A stretch of DNA of 64,000 nucleotides from an uncultured Clostridia bacterium (GCA_937907605.1 CALCYI010000012.1:1-64000); one strand, 5' to 3'. Counted from the first letter of the stretch, positions 1 to 9,075 are shown. Numbers and translations: made by a program. The notes: generated by a model from the sequence alone, not told the origin.

Positions 1-12
1 TCTACCAAAAAT

Positions 13-42
13 TACCCCTTGAGCGCTTAGTCTCAAGGGGTA
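13..42. other. Hairpin at window edge
   Basis: An inverted repeat with 11-bp arms (TACCCCTTGAG / CTCAAGGGGTA) around an 8-nt loop. It is followed by only a short T run, so it may be an RNA structure or a weak terminator of a gene left of the window. Nothing more can be said from this side. Confidence 0.4.
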
Positions 43-55
43 TTTCGACAGACTG

Positions 56-86
56 AGGCTGATTCGTACGAATCAGCCTATTTTTT
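56..86 (+). terminator. Rho-independent terminator, palindromic stem
   Basis: A perfect 24-bp palindrome starting AGGCTGATTCG, followed directly by six T residues on the plus strand. It would end a plus-strand transcript entering from left of the window. It sits just past the stop codon of the minus-strand phosphatidyltransferase gene but has no T-run in that direction. Confidence 0.75.
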
Positions 87-627
87 ATTTATTTTTAAGC
101 TGCGGTATTGAGATTATGCTATCGTCAGGCTCCTTCAGCTTCATCTGAATATAGTTTGATTCAAAAGCGGAAATCGTAGCAGAGGTGCATATTGCAATAT
201 AGCATATGGTTTCAATCCCGCTGAAAACGGCGAACGGAAGAGTAAAGGCGAAAAAGCCCATAAGCTTTCCGAAAAGGGAGTGGATTATGCTGAATTTACC
301 GAAGCGCTTTCTTGATACGAAGCCCGAGGCGAGAATACCGAGAACGCCGATTACGAACCATATAATCGCCCACATCGGAATAAGACTCGCGACGAGGAGG
401 ATTTTTACCAGCGCGAGATAGGTGAGCACGTCGCCTACTGTATCGAGCAGCGCGCCCGTGTTACTGCTTGTGTTCATTTTTCTTGCGATAGGTCCGTCGA
501 TTAAATCGGTGACTCCGCAGTATACGTATATCCCGAGGAATAAGCCCGTAACGGAGCTGAAGAAAAACAGTACAATACCCGCCGCAATTCGACTTGACGT
601 AATAATATTTGCAAGTTGTTTTCTCAT
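85..627 (-). CDS. CDP-alcohol phosphatidyltransferase family protein
   Basis: Integral membrane enzyme of about 180 residues that transfers a phosphatidyl group from CDP-diacylglycerol to an alcohol, most likely glycerol-3-phosphate (PgsA type). The full family motif D-x2-DG-x2-AR-x8-G-x3-D-x3-D is present near residues 40-65 (DLIDGPIAR ... GALLDTVGD), including all metal-binding aspartates, and the rest is hydrophobic with about five to six membrane segments. The ATG at 627 is chosen because GGAG lies 6 nt upstream; a TTG four codons earlier overlaps that ribosome site. Substrate is uncertain: phosphatidylglycerophosphate synthase is the default guess, but cardiolipin or phosphatidylinositol-type enzymes share the motif. 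It stands alone, with no obvious partner gene. Confidence 0.85.
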   Translation of the reverse strand: MRKQLANIITSSRIAAGIVLFFFSSVTGLFLGIYVYCGVTDLIDGPIARKMNTSSNTGALLDTVGDVLTYLALVKILLVASLIPMWAIIWFVIGVLGILASGFVSRKRFGKFSIIHSLFGKLMGFFAFTLPFAVFSGIETICYIAICTSATISAFESNYIQMKLKEPDDSIISIPQLKNK

Positions 628-762
628 AGTTTTCTCCAAAGTTTGTTTTACATTAGTATTATAATGTAATATCTGCTCTTATTCAACGGAAAGGGGTACT
701 TTTTTATCAAATCTTAATAATTAAACTGATGTATAAATAATGAGATTTATCGGTTCTAAGCA

Positions 763-795
763 TAACAGCCTCGGCGTTTTCGCCCGAGGCTGTTA
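763..795. terminator. Hairpin downstream of XRE gene
   Basis: A 12-bp stem (TAACAGCCTCGG and its complement) around a short loop lies 3 nt past the stop codon of the minus-strand regulator gene. There is no strong T-run on the minus strand, so termination efficiency is uncertain. The rest of the 628-798 gap is AT-rich and holds the promoter side of the phosphatidyltransferase gene. Confidence 0.5.
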
Positions 796-798
796 GCT

Positions 799-1890
799 TT
801 ATTCTAATGAAAGAACAATTTTTTTGAATTCTGCGTATTCACGAATAGAATCAAACTCTTTATCGGAAAGCCAGGTTTCCTTCATTATTTCGCAGAGTGT
901 TCGGGTGTCGCTGGTTTGAAAATCGGTTCTATTAACGATAACATCACCGAGTATAATACTACTCTGTTGCTGTTCTTCGGGTCGTTCGTCAAATTGCTTT
1001 GCCGCTTGAGCAGCCTTGTTGAGATAATCAAAAGCAGAAGCTGTATCGTTTAAGCGCATATAGATTTCAGCAATTACAAACGGAATTCTTGCTTCTCCCC
1101 AGGTGTCCAAACTGCTTTGATTATCAGCGATTACCTTTTGAAAGTCATACAGTTTCATCATTACAGCAAGCGATTCTTTATCCGACAGGCAACCTGATTC
1201 TCCAAGTAACCAAATCGAACTGCGAAGATTATTATATTCGTTTCTGATTTTCTCTCTTAAGAACGGCAGTTTTTCATCATCCTCTAATGCCCACCAGATA
1301 TTATGCTCACGGCACCGCTCCATAGTCGGCAGCGTTTCATAAATCTCCCTGCCTTTCTTTTTTCTTCCCATTTCACAATGCTGAAAGGCAAGACGAGCCG
1401 TTGCCTCAAGTCGCAAATCAGGGTCGGGACAATACTTCATTATCCTTTCACCGATACGAATAATCTCATCGTCATATTTTTGTCTGTTTTCTTTCCAATC
1501 GGGAATGTTGCCGTCATCATCGCCTGCCACAAAAAGCGCAAACATCAGTCTATTGAGCAGTGTGTAATTATTCGGATATTCGTTAGCGCCCTTCCTTGCA
1601 ATTTCGATGCAGGCGGAAATGTCTCCGACACTGATAGCGTTCTGAAATTCATCGAGATAACGCTTGACGTGTTCTTTTTCAATAGCGTCGTCAACTCCCA
1701 TTAACGAATCAACGGTCACGCCGAAAAAATCAGCCATAATCGGCAGTAACTCCATATCGGGATAGCAAACGCTGTTCTCCCAACGGGATACGGACTGATA
1801 GGATACACCGAGATATTCAGCAAACTCCTCCTGTGTAATATCTTTTGAACGGCGAAGTTCTTTAATTCTGTTTCCAATATTCAGTTTCAT
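799..1890 (-). CDS. XRE-family transcriptional regulator with TPR-like C-terminal domain
   Basis: DNA-binding protein of 363 residues. Residues about 5-62 are a Cro/C1-type helix-turn-helix (ELRRSKDITQEEFAEYLGVS ... VSRWEN). The remaining 300 residues are alpha-helical with repeated pairs of helices, resembling the tetratricopeptide-like sensor half of Rgg/PlcR/MalT-like or standalone XRE-TPR regulators. No partner peptide gene is visible next to it. It has its own promoter (TTGTCA-17-TATATT) and an AGGAG ribosome site. The target is unknown; autoregulation is plausible because imperfect inverted repeats lie upstream. Confidence 0.8.
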   Translation of the reverse strand: MKLNIGNRIKELRRSKDITQEEFAEYLGVSYQSVSRWENSVCYPDMELLPIMADFFGVTVDSLMGVDDAIEKEHVKRYLDEFQNAISVGDISACIEIARKGANEYPNNYTLLNRLMFALFVAGDDDGNIPDWKENRQKYDDEIIRIGERIMKYCPDPDLRLEATARLAFQHCEMGRKKKGREIYETLPTMERCREHNIWWALEDDEKLPFLREKIRNEYNNLRSSIWLLGESGCLSDKESLAVMMKLYDFQKVIADNQSSLDTWGEARIPFVIAEIYMRLNDTASAFDYLNKAAQAAKQFDERPEEQQQSSIILGDVIVNRTDFQTSDTRTLCEIMKETWLSDKEFDSIREYAEFKKIVLSLE

Positions 1891-1938
1891 AATTCTTCTC
1901 CTTTAAGTGAATTGAAACCGGCACCTGTTTCTGATTAC

Positions 1939-1967
1939 AATATAACACTTATCAAAGCGAATGACAA
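1939..1967 (-). promoter_or_regulatory. Promoter of XRE-TPR regulator
   Basis: On the minus strand a -35 TTGTCA (1962-1967) and -10 TATATT (1939-1944) are separated by 17 nt. About 30 bp further upstream a TCTCT/AGAGA inverted repeat cluster (1981-2008) could be an operator. Confidence 0.6.
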
Positions 1968-2020
1968 TAACGCATAAATAGAGAATTTTTCTCTATATAC
2001 GTGAGAGAATTAACCAGAAA

Positions 2021-2056
2021 AAATAAAGGAGACAGCTTCAATACGAAGTGCCTCCC
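2021..2056 (-). terminator. Terminator of the glycogen operon
   Basis: Read on the minus strand, GGAG...CTTC pairs with GAAG...CTCC and is followed by TTTATTTTTT, just past the glgA stop codon. Confidence 0.65.
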
Positions 2057-2068
2057 GTATTTTATATT

Positions 2069-3496
2069 TTAATCCTTAAGCAGAGCCTTATACATTTTAA
2101 TATATTCGTTTGCGCTCTTGCCCCAGGACATATCACATTCAAGCGCACGCTTAACGAGCTTTTTCCAGCCGTCCCTGTCGTTGTATGCGTCGATGCCTCT
2201 GTAAATAGCGCCGAGCATATCGTATGCGTCGTAGGTCTGGAAGGTGAAGCCGTTGCCCTCGCCGTCGCCGCTGTCGGTGATGGAGTCCTTAAGTCCGCCC
2301 GTTTCGCGTACTATCGGGACTGTACCGTACCGCAGTGCAATCATCTGGGAAAGTCCGCACGGCTCGCTCTTACTCGGCATTAAGAAGAGGTCTGCGCCCG
2401 CGTAAATCTTCCTCGAAAGCTCGGGAACGAAGCCGATTGTAATGCCGACCTTGTCGGGATACTTGTCGTGAAGCTCGCGGAAGAAGCTCTCATACTGCCA
2501 TTCGCCAGAGCCGAGCACTACGTACTGAACGTCGCGCTCCCAAAGACTCTTCTCGAGCACCTCTTTCATAAGATCAAAGCCCTTGTGGCCTGCAAGACGG
2601 GATACTATACCAATCAGGGGAACATCGGGACGCACCGCCATACCCATAAGCTCCTGAAGCGCCTTTTTATTCTCAGCCTTCTCGGCTTCAAAATGCTCTG
2701 CATTGTAGTTCTTCGCAATACATTTATCCGTTTCGGGATTGTAGTTGTCGGTATCGATACCGTTTAAAATTCCGCAGAGCTTCCAGCTCCTCTGATTTAA
2801 AATCGGATAGAGTCCGTGGCTGAACCACGGGTCAAGGATTTCCTTTGCGTAGGTCGGGGATACCGTCGTAACCTTATTAGCACACTCAATACCCGCCTTC
2901 ATAAAGTTTACAAGCCCATCGAACTGGATGAGGTTCTTGTTTTCGTCGCCTATACCGAGCACATCGCCAAGCAGCTCGTTGCCGTACTTGCCCTGATACT
3001 GAATATTGTGGATAGTGAAAACTGTTTTGATGTTTTCATATCCCGGCTGATTAGCGTAGTAGCAGGTGTAGTAAAGCGGGGTGAGCGCGCTCTGCCAGTC
3101 GTTACAGTGAATGATATCCGGCTTCCAGTCAAGCTGGGGTATAATCTCAAGCACAGCCCTTGCAAAAAAGGCAAATCTCTCCGCGTCGTCATAGTGACCG
3201 TAAATGCCGTCGCGCTTGAAATAATACTGGTTGTCAAGGAAGTAATAGATAACTCCGTTATGCTTTGCCTCGAATATTCCGCAGTACTGACGTCTCCACG
3301 AAACAGGCACGGAAATAGAGGTGATGAACTTCATTTTGTCCTTATATTCCTGCTTGATTGAATCATAGAGCGGCATTACGACGCGGCAGCCGATAAGGCG
3401 TTTCCTAAGCGCTGCGGGGAGCGAGCCTGCAACGTCGCCGAGTCCGCCCGAAGCCATGAACGGAAGCGCTTCGGAAGCAACATATAATACTTTCAT
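2069..3496 (-). CDS. glgA: Glycogen synthase (ADP-glucose), GT5
   Basis: Cytoplasmic glycosyltransferase that adds glucose from ADP-glucose to the growing alpha-1,4-glucan. Its 475 residues match the bacterial GlgA length. The N-terminal Rossmann domain carries the nucleotide-sugar motif SGGLGDV (residues about 17-23), and the C-terminal domain carries SRLAGHKG and the donor-binding segment EPCGLSQMIALRYG with the family glutamate. Last gene of the glgB-glgC-glgD-glgA operon on the minus strand. A ~180-bp structured repeat separates it from glgD, so its expression may be tuned independently of the upstream genes. A ribosome site AGGAG precedes the ATG. Confidence 0.95.
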   Translation of the reverse strand: MKVLYVASEALPFMASGGLGDVAGSLPAALRKRLIGCRVVMPLYDSIKQEYKDKMKFITSISVPVSWRRQYCGIFEAKHNGVIYYFLDNQYYFKRDGIYGHYDDAERFAFFARAVLEIIPQLDWKPDIIHCNDWQSALTPLYYTCYYANQPGYENIKTVFTIHNIQYQGKYGNELLGDVLGIGDENKNLIQFDGLVNFMKAGIECANKVTTVSPTYAKEILDPWFSHGLYPILNQRSWKLCGILNGIDTDNYNPETDKCIAKNYNAEHFEAEKAENKKALQELMGMAVRPDVPLIGIVSRLAGHKGFDLMKEVLEKSLWERDVQYVVLGSGEWQYESFFRELHDKYPDKVGITIGFVPELSRKIYAGADLFLMPSKSEPCGLSQMIALRYGTVPIVRETGGLKDSITDSGDGEGNGFTFQTYDAYDMLGAIYRGIDAYNDRDGWKKLVKRALECDMSWGKSANEYIKMYKALLKD

Positions 3497-3523
3497 AAAT
3501 TTCTCCTGTGTTTAAAGTTAAAC

Positions 3524-3712
3524 GTTGATTATGACAAAGATACGAAAGTACGAAAGTACGAAGCGCACGCAAGCGTGCAACGAAGTCAGGCTGCGCTTGA
3601 AGAAGGACGGACTCCGTCCGTACCTGGTTAAAATGCCGTCGGCAAGACCCTTCTGTTGACCGACGGTCAACTCTTCGTTTTTCGTGTTTTCGTTTTTCGT
3701 TTTCTTAATTCA
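3524..3712 (-). repeat. ~180-bp structured intergenic repeat, copy 1
   Basis: This stretch between glgD and glgA is the reverse complement of 9811-9986, with most positions identical over about 180 bp. It contains nested palindromes: GCGCACGC/GCGTGC, GGACGGACT/AGTCCGTC-type, and GTTGACC/GGTCAAC, plus a terminal ACGAAA-rich run. Relative to transcription it lies in the same orientation as copy 2: directly after an upstream stop codon and just before the ribosome site of the next gene. Function unknown. Confidence 0.9.
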
Positions 3713-3715
3713 GAA

Positions 3716-4840
3716 TCAGATTCTCGTGTCTTTTGAAAGGCTTACCGGGTAATTTGCTGCGCCCGAAAGCTCAACGCCCGATTTGATATTTACGTTTTTG
3801 TCGGCGATGATGTAGTTAATCTTCGTGCCCTCGCCTATAACGGTATCCTGCATGAGAATTGAATTTTTAACTACCGTGTCGGCTTCAACCTTTACGCCCT
3901 TGAAGATTATGCAGTTTTCAACCTCGCCCTTAATCTGACAGCCGTCTGCTATAAGGGAATTTTTAATCTTAGCCTCTGTGCCGTAAATAGTGGGCATATC
4001 GTCGCGCTCTTTAGTATATATAGGCCTTTCGGGAACGAAGAGCTTGTTCTTATTACCCTTATCAAGAAGCGACATTGAAATATCGTAATAGCTCTGTACG
4101 CTGTCGATAGTGCCGATGAAGGAATCGGTAGCGTCGTATGCGTAAGCCTTGCCGCTGTTGATACAGCTGAGCAGTATACTTCTCTGGAAGGAAACCTCGT
4201 TCTTTGAATGAGCGGTCGTGATAAGAGTCTGAAGAAGGTATTTCTTTATAAGAATAATGTTGCAGGAGTAGAATACCTCGTCATCGCCCGCAGGGTCGAT
4301 AGCCGCGTCGGTAATCTTACCGTTTTCGTCAACCTCGTTGAACACGAGGAGCGAGCCCATATTCTTAGGCATTTTACCCCTTACGCCTACGATAGTAACC
4401 GCAGCGCCGCTGTTTTCGTGAGCCTCAAAGAGCTTAGTGTAATCGAGGTTCATAATGTTATAGCAGTCGCTCATAAGGACGTATTCCTGATTACTCTGGT
4501 CAAGGAAGCCCATGTTGCCGTAAATCGCGTCAATCCTGTTGCCCCACATTGTAGTTGAGTTAAGGGAATACGGGGGAAGAAGATACAGACCGTCGGTTTT
4601 CCTCGATAAATCCCAAGGCTTACCCGTGCCTACGTGGTCCATAAGGGAATTGAAGTTTGAATTTGTTACAACGCCGATTTTAGTCATTCCGCTTTCTACC
4701 ATATTTGAAAGAGGGAAGTCGATAAGGCGGTAACGCGAACAGAAGGGTACGGAGCCCATCGTTCTCATATCGGTAAGCGACTCAAGCGCTTCCTCATGAA
4801 TATTGGCAAAAATCATGCCGAGTACTTTCTTTCCGTTCAT
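3716..4840 (-). CDS. glgD: Glucose-1-phosphate adenylyltransferase, GlgD subunit
   Basis: Second, regulatory-type subunit of firmicute ADP-glucose pyrophosphorylase. The nucleotidyltransferase fold is recognisable (CSRYRLIDFPLSN near residue 35) and a C-terminal left-handed beta-helix follows, but the GGxGxRL pyrophosphorylase loop seen in GlgC is replaced by FANIHEEALESL. It is therefore probably poorly active alone and works as a heteromer with GlgC, as established for GlgCD in Bacillus-type firmicutes. It starts 2 nt after the glgC stop codon, with its ribosome site inside the end of glgC, which suggests translational coupling. 374 residues, normal for the family. Confidence 0.93.
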   Translation of the reverse strand: MNGKKVLGMIFANIHEEALESLTDMRTMGSVPFCSRYRLIDFPLSNMVESGMTKIGVVTNSNFNSLMDHVGTGKPWDLSRKTDGLYLLPPYSLNSTTMWGNRIDAIYGNMGFLDQSNQEYVLMSDCYNIMNLDYTKLFEAHENSGAAVTIVGVRGKMPKNMGSLLVFNEVDENGKITDAAIDPAGDDEVFYSCNIILIKKYLLQTLITTAHSKNEVSFQRSILLSCINSGKAYAYDATDSFIGTIDSVQSYYDISMSLLDKGNKNKLFVPERPIYTKERDDMPTIYGTEAKIKNSLIADGCQIKGEVENCIIFKGVKVEADTVVKNSILMQDTVIGEGTKINYIIADKNVNIKSGVELSGAANYPVSLSKDTRI

Positions 4841-4842
4841 GC

Positions 4843-6051
4843 TTATACCTCCTCTCCTGACGCTATCATATCCTTGGGAGCAATCTTCGTTCCCGTTTTA
4901 ATCGTTGCGCGTGCGCCGACTACTGCTACGCCCCAGTCCTCTGGGTTTTCGAGAAATTCGGGGATTTCGCCTACCTGTGCGCCGTCCTCAATAACCGCGT
5001 CCTCTGCGATAATGGAGTAGTAAACCTTTGCGCCCTTGCCGATTTTTGCGCCCGGCATAATAACCGAGTACTTAACCTCTGCGCCGTCCTCGATAATTAC
5101 GTTCGGTGAAACCACGGAATAATCAACTGTGCCGTCGATTTCACAGCCCTCGCCGATTGAGCAGTTTTCGGTAATTGCGTTTTCGCCGAGATAGCTCGGG
5201 GGAGCCATCGGGTTACGGGAGTAAATCTTCCAGCTCTTGTCCGAAAGGTCAAGGTCAACGTTCGGATTTATAATATCAAGGTTTGCTTCCCAGAGGGAGT
5301 CGATAGTTCCTACGTCCTTCCAATAGCCCTTAAACGGGAAGGCGAACATTCTCTGACCGTCTGCGAGCATAGCTGGGATAATGTTTTTGCCAAAGTCGTT
5401 GGAGGAATCGGGATTAGCCTCGTCCTCGGTGAGATACTTCCTCAGCTTATCCCAACTGAATACGTATACGCCCATTGAAGCCTTGTTTGATTTAGGCTCT
5501 GCGGGCTTCTCCGCAAATTCGTAAATCTTATCGTTTTCATCGGTTGCAAGGATACCGAAGCGGCTTGCCTCCTCCCACGGAACCTCAAGCACTGCAATCG
5601 TGCAGTCCGCGTTGTTCTTCTTGTGGAAGTCAATCATCTTTGCATAATTCATCTTGTAAATATGGTCGCCCGAAAGGATAACTACGTATTCGGGATCATA
5701 CTTTTCGATGAAGGTGATATTCTGGTAGATTGCGTTTGCAGTACCCTTATACCACTCCGCACCGCCGATTGCCTCATAGGGCGAGAGCACGTGAACGCCA
5801 CCGTTGATTCTGTCGAGGTCCCAGGGCTGTCCGTTGCCGAGGTAATCGTTGAGAACGAGGGGCTGGTACTGGGTAAGAACGCCTACGGTATAAATACCGC
5901 TGTTTACGCAGTTCGAAAGCGGAAAGTCGATAATACGGTAATTACCGCCGTAGGGAACTGCCGGCTTTGCAATGCTTTTTGTCAGTACGCCGAGGCGGCT
6001 GCCCTGACCGCCTGCAAGAAGCATTGCTACAACATCTGTTTTATGCGTCAT
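4843..6051 (-). CDS. glgC: Glucose-1-phosphate adenylyltransferase, catalytic subunit
   Basis: Makes ADP-glucose from ATP and glucose-1-phosphate, the committed step of glycogen synthesis. The catalytic loop AGGQGSRLGVLT and the downstream KPAVPYGGNYRIIDFPLSN segment are intact near residues 13-45; a hexapeptide-repeat beta-helix forms the C-terminal third. At 402 residues it has the usual length. It is the second gene of the glgBCDA operon, 19 nt after glgB, and is followed at once by its partner glgD. Confidence 0.96.
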   Translation of the reverse strand: MTHKTDVVAMLLAGGQGSRLGVLTKSIAKPAVPYGGNYRIIDFPLSNCVNSGIYTVGVLTQYQPLVLNDYLGNGQPWDLDRINGGVHVLSPYEAIGGAEWYKGTANAIYQNITFIEKYDPEYVVILSGDHIYKMNYAKMIDFHKKNNADCTIAVLEVPWEEASRFGILATDENDKIYEFAEKPAEPKSNKASMGVYVFSWDKLRKYLTEDEANPDSSNDFGKNIIPAMLADGQRMFAFPFKGYWKDVGTIDSLWEANLDIINPNVDLDLSDKSWKIYSRNPMAPPSYLGENAITENCSIGEGCEIDGTVDYSVVSPNVIIEDGAEVKYSVIMPGAKIGKGAKVYYSIIAEDAVIEDGAQVGEIPEFLENPEDWGVAVVGARATIKTGTKIAPKDMIASGEEV

Positions 6052-6070
6052 ATGTCATATTCCTCCTGAA

Positions 6071-7966
6071 TTATTTTTTATTCTTATCATCAACCCTTTT
6101 AAGATAAACCGCAGAAAGACCGCTTAGCTTAAGGTCAATGCTGTTTTGCTGTGAATGAATCGGCTCGGGCTTTGAGTGATACGTTCCCGAAAGCCTGGGC
6201 TTGCCTCCGCCGAAGCGCGAAAGCGAGGTGTCCATTACGACCTTGTAGGTGCCCTTTTCGGGTACGCCTATTCTATATGAATCAAAGCTGTTCGGAGTCC
6301 AGTTGAACACCGCTATAAGCTCCTCGCCCTTTTTATTCTTACGCCTGAAGGCTATTACGCTGTTGGAGTTATCGTCGGCTGCAATCCACTCAAAGCCGTC
6401 CCAGGAATAGTCGATTTCCCAGAGCTCGCTGTGGTCCTTGTAGAACTTATTGAGCTCCTTCGTAAAGGTGTGAAGCTTCGCGTGCTTTTCGTAGCCGAGC
6501 AGCAGCCAGTCAAGCCCCTGCTTGTAATTCCATTCGATGAACTGACCGAACTCGCTTCCCATAAAGAGCAGCTTTTTACCCGGATGCGCCATCATATAAG
6601 CAAGGAAGAGGCGCATACCGTCGAACTTCATATCGTAGTCGCCCGGCATTTTGTTGAGCAGGGAAGCCTTGCCGTGAACTACCTCGTCGTGACTTATCGG
6701 GAGAATGAAATTCTCTGAAAAGGCGTAGAAGAAGCTGAACGTAATACAGTTGTGATTGCCCTTTCTGAAAAGCGGGTCCATCGAGGTATAGCGGAGCATA
6801 TCGTTCATCCAGCCCATATTCCACTTGAAGTTGAAGCCGAGACCGCCTATATCGGTAGGCATTGTTATCATCGGCCACGCCGTTGATTCCTCGGCAATCA
6901 TCATAACTTCGGGGTGCTCCTTAAACATCGCGGCGTTGAGCTGCTGCAGGAATTCAACTGCTTCGAGGTTTTCGCGTCCGCCGTTTTTATTAGGAATCCA
7001 CTCTCCCTCTTTTCTGCAGTAATCGAGGTAGAGCATTGAGGCAACCGCGTCAACCCTTATTCCGTCGAAGTGGTATTTTTCAATCCAGAACATCGCGGAC
7101 GAAATCAAGAAGGAGCGAACCTCCTTTTTGTTATAGTCAAAGACTCTCGTGCCCCATTCCTTGTGCTCGCCCTTGCGCGGGTCCTTGTATTCGTAGCAGC
7201 ATGAGCCGTCGAATTCATACAGTCCGTGAGCGTCCTTCGGGAAGTGGGCAGGTACCCAGTCGAGAATTACGCCGATATTGCTTTGGTGGCACTTGTCGAT
7301 GAAGTACATTAAATCCTCGGGTACGCCGTAGCGCGAGGTTGCGGCAAAGTATCCCGTTACCTGATAGCCCCAGGAGCCGTCGAAGGGGTATTCCATTATC
7401 GGAAGCATCTCAATATGAGTATACCCCATTTCTTTTACATACGGTACGAGCTCGTCCGCCATTTCCCTATATGTAAGGAAGTTTCCGTCCTCGTGGCGCT
7501 TCCAGGAGCCGAAGTGGATTTCATAGATATTTACGGGCTTTTCGAGTATTGAGCCCTTCTGCTTTTCCTTAATCCACCTGCCGTCCTTCCATTTATAATC
7601 GGACAGCTCGTAAACCTTTGAGCCCGTTGCGGGGCGGGTTTCCTGGTGGACCGCATAGGGGTCGGCCTTCATTCTGACCTCGCCCTTTTTAGTTGTTATT
7701 GCGTATTTGTAGCAGTCAAATACGTTTACGTTTTCAATTATTGCCTCCCATATGCCCGGGGACACGGGTAAGCATCTGTGAGCGTCAGCATTCCAGGAAT
7801 TGAAATCACCCACAACGCTTACTGCCTCGGCATTCGGAGCCCACACCCTGAAGGCATAGGTATTCTCCTTAATCTTATGAACGCCGAAGAAGTCATATGC
7901 CTTGTAGTTGGTGCCGTCGTGGAATAAGTATACGGGCAGCTGGTATTCCTCCCTTACCTTTGACAT
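6071..7966 (-). CDS. glgB: 1,4-alpha-glucan branching enzyme, GH13
   Basis: Introduces alpha-1,6 branches into glycogen. The N-terminal CBM48-like domain (VWAPNAEAVSVVGDFNSWN near residue 45) precedes a GH13 barrel with the nucleophile region DGIRVDAV, the acid/base region AEEST and the HDEVVHGK motif, followed by a beta-sandwich domain. 631 residues, typical of the shorter GlgB form. First gene of the operon, with a good minus-strand promoter about 55-80 bp upstream and an AGGAG ribosome site. Confidence 0.96.
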   Translation of the reverse strand: MSKVREEYQLPVYLFHDGTNYKAYDFFGVHKIKENTYAFRVWAPNAEAVSVVGDFNSWNADAHRCLPVSPGIWEAIIENVNVFDCYKYAITTKKGEVRMKADPYAVHQETRPATGSKVYELSDYKWKDGRWIKEKQKGSILEKPVNIYEIHFGSWKRHEDGNFLTYREMADELVPYVKEMGYTHIEMLPIMEYPFDGSWGYQVTGYFAATSRYGVPEDLMYFIDKCHQSNIGVILDWVPAHFPKDAHGLYEFDGSCCYEYKDPRKGEHKEWGTRVFDYNKKEVRSFLISSAMFWIEKYHFDGIRVDAVASMLYLDYCRKEGEWIPNKNGGRENLEAVEFLQQLNAAMFKEHPEVMMIAEESTAWPMITMPTDIGGLGFNFKWNMGWMNDMLRYTSMDPLFRKGNHNCITFSFFYAFSENFILPISHDEVVHGKASLLNKMPGDYDMKFDGMRLFLAYMMAHPGKKLLFMGSEFGQFIEWNYKQGLDWLLLGYEKHAKLHTFTKELNKFYKDHSELWEIDYSWDGFEWIAADDNSNSVIAFRRKNKKGEELIAVFNWTPNSFDSYRIGVPEKGTYKVVMDTSLSRFGGGKPRLSGTYHSKPEPIHSQQNSIDLKLSGLSAVYLKRVDDKNKK

Positions 7967-8020
7967 ACTTTTTCTCCTCTTAGATTAATAGTGAGTATAT
8001 TACCCCTTATAATTAATTTA

Positions 8021-8049
8021 ATAATAACATCTACGTTGCATTAAATCAA
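8021..8049 (-). promoter_or_regulatory. Promoter of the glgBCDA operon
   Basis: Minus strand -35 TTGATT (8044-8049) and -10 TATTAT (8021-8026), spacing 17 nt. It lies in the divergent region between glgB and dapF, which also holds AT-rich TTGTTAC-containing sequence. Confidence 0.65.
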
Positions 8050-8176
8050 GGGGAATTTGGTTATTTTGTTACAAGAATTTTTAAATATTTTGTAAAATTT
8101 GTGCGATTTGTTACAAAACCGAAGATGTATTCAAATAATACGGCTTTCAAAATAGGAAATTTGTGTATATTTTCTA

Positions 8177-8205
8177 TTGATAGGGCGTATTTAGTTTGTT
8201 ATAAT
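8177..8205 (+). promoter_or_regulatory. Promoter of dapF-purC-purB operon
   Basis: -35 TTGATA (8177-8182) and -10 TATAAT (8200-8205) with a 17-nt spacer, 30 bp upstream of the chosen dapF start. Confidence 0.8.
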
Positions 8206-8235
8206 AATAACTTAGAAAATAATGGGAGGACGCCT

Positions 8236-9075
8236 ATGAAGTTTACCAAAATGCACGGATGCGGCAATGATTATGTGTATTTTGACTGCACCAAAGAGGA
8301 AATCGCCGACGAAAGAAATGTGGCAATAAGGCTCTCGGACAGGCATTTCGGCATCGGCGGCGACGGTATAATAATCATCAAAAAAGGCAAAAATGCGGAT
8401 TTTGAGATGGTTATGTACAACGCCGATGGCTCGCGCGGAGCGATGTGCGGGAACGGAATACGCTGCGTTGCAAAATACGTTTTTGACAACGGACTTACGG
8501 ACAAAACCTCGATTTCAATAGAATCAATGGGCGCGGTAAAGTATATCGACGTTAACGTAGAAAACGGGAAAGTTATCAGCGCAAGGGTTGATATGGGCGC
8601 TCCGATACTTGAAGCCGAAAGAATACCCGTTATTTGCGATAAAGTAAAGGCAATTAACGTACCGATTACCGTCGACGGCAGGGAATACAAAATGACCTGC
8701 GTTTCAATGGGTAATCCCCACGCGGTTGTGTTTATTGACGAAAGCCCAAAGGATTTCCCGCTTGAAAGGGTAGGCAGGCTGTTTGAAAACAACGCCGCTT
8801 TCCCCGACAGGACCAATACGGAATTTATCAGGGTTATCGACAGGAAGAACCTTGAAATGCGCGTGTGGGAGCGCGGCAGCGGTGAGACTCTTGCCTGTGG
8901 CACGGGTGCGTGCGCAAGCGCGGTTGCTGCGATAATCAACGGCTATGCCGATAACGAGGTTGCCGTGCATCTCCTCGGCGGAGATTTGAATATAAGTTGG
9001 AGCGGGAACGAGCACGACAGCGTGTTTATGACTGGTCCCGCTACGACGGTATTTACAGGAGAAATAAGTTTATAA
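8236..9075 (+). CDS. dapF: Diaminopimelate epimerase
   Basis: Interconverts LL- and meso-diaminopimelate for lysine and peptidoglycan synthesis. The two half-sites carry the paired catalytic cysteines: AMCGNGIRC near residue 75 and LACGTGACAS near residue 220. The N-terminus KFTKMHGCGNDY is diagnostic. The ATG at 8236 has GGGAGG 8 nt upstream and lies downstream of the -10 box; an in-frame GTG at 8101 precedes the promoter and is not credible. About 279 residues, as expected. First gene of a plus-strand run with purC, purB, a PIG-L deacetylase and nagB. Confidence 0.95.
   Translation: MKFTKMHGCGNDYVYFDCTKEEIADERNVAIRLSDRHFGIGGDGIIIIKKGKNADFEMVMYNADGSRGAMCGNGIRCVAKYVFDNGLTDKTSISIESMGAVKYIDVNVENGKVISARVDMGAPILEAERIPVICDKVKAINVPITVDGREYKMTCVSMGNPHAVVFIDESPKDFPLERVGRLFENNAAFPDRTNTEFIRVIDRKNLEMRVWERGSGETLACGTGACASAVAAIINGYADNEVAVHLLGGDLNISWSGNEHDSVFMTGPATTVFTGEISL

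Noticed and set aside
8101..8235. Extended N-terminus of dapF from the GTG at 8101
   Set aside because: It would start upstream of the -10 box and lacks a ribosome site, whereas the ATG at 8236 has one and matches the family start.
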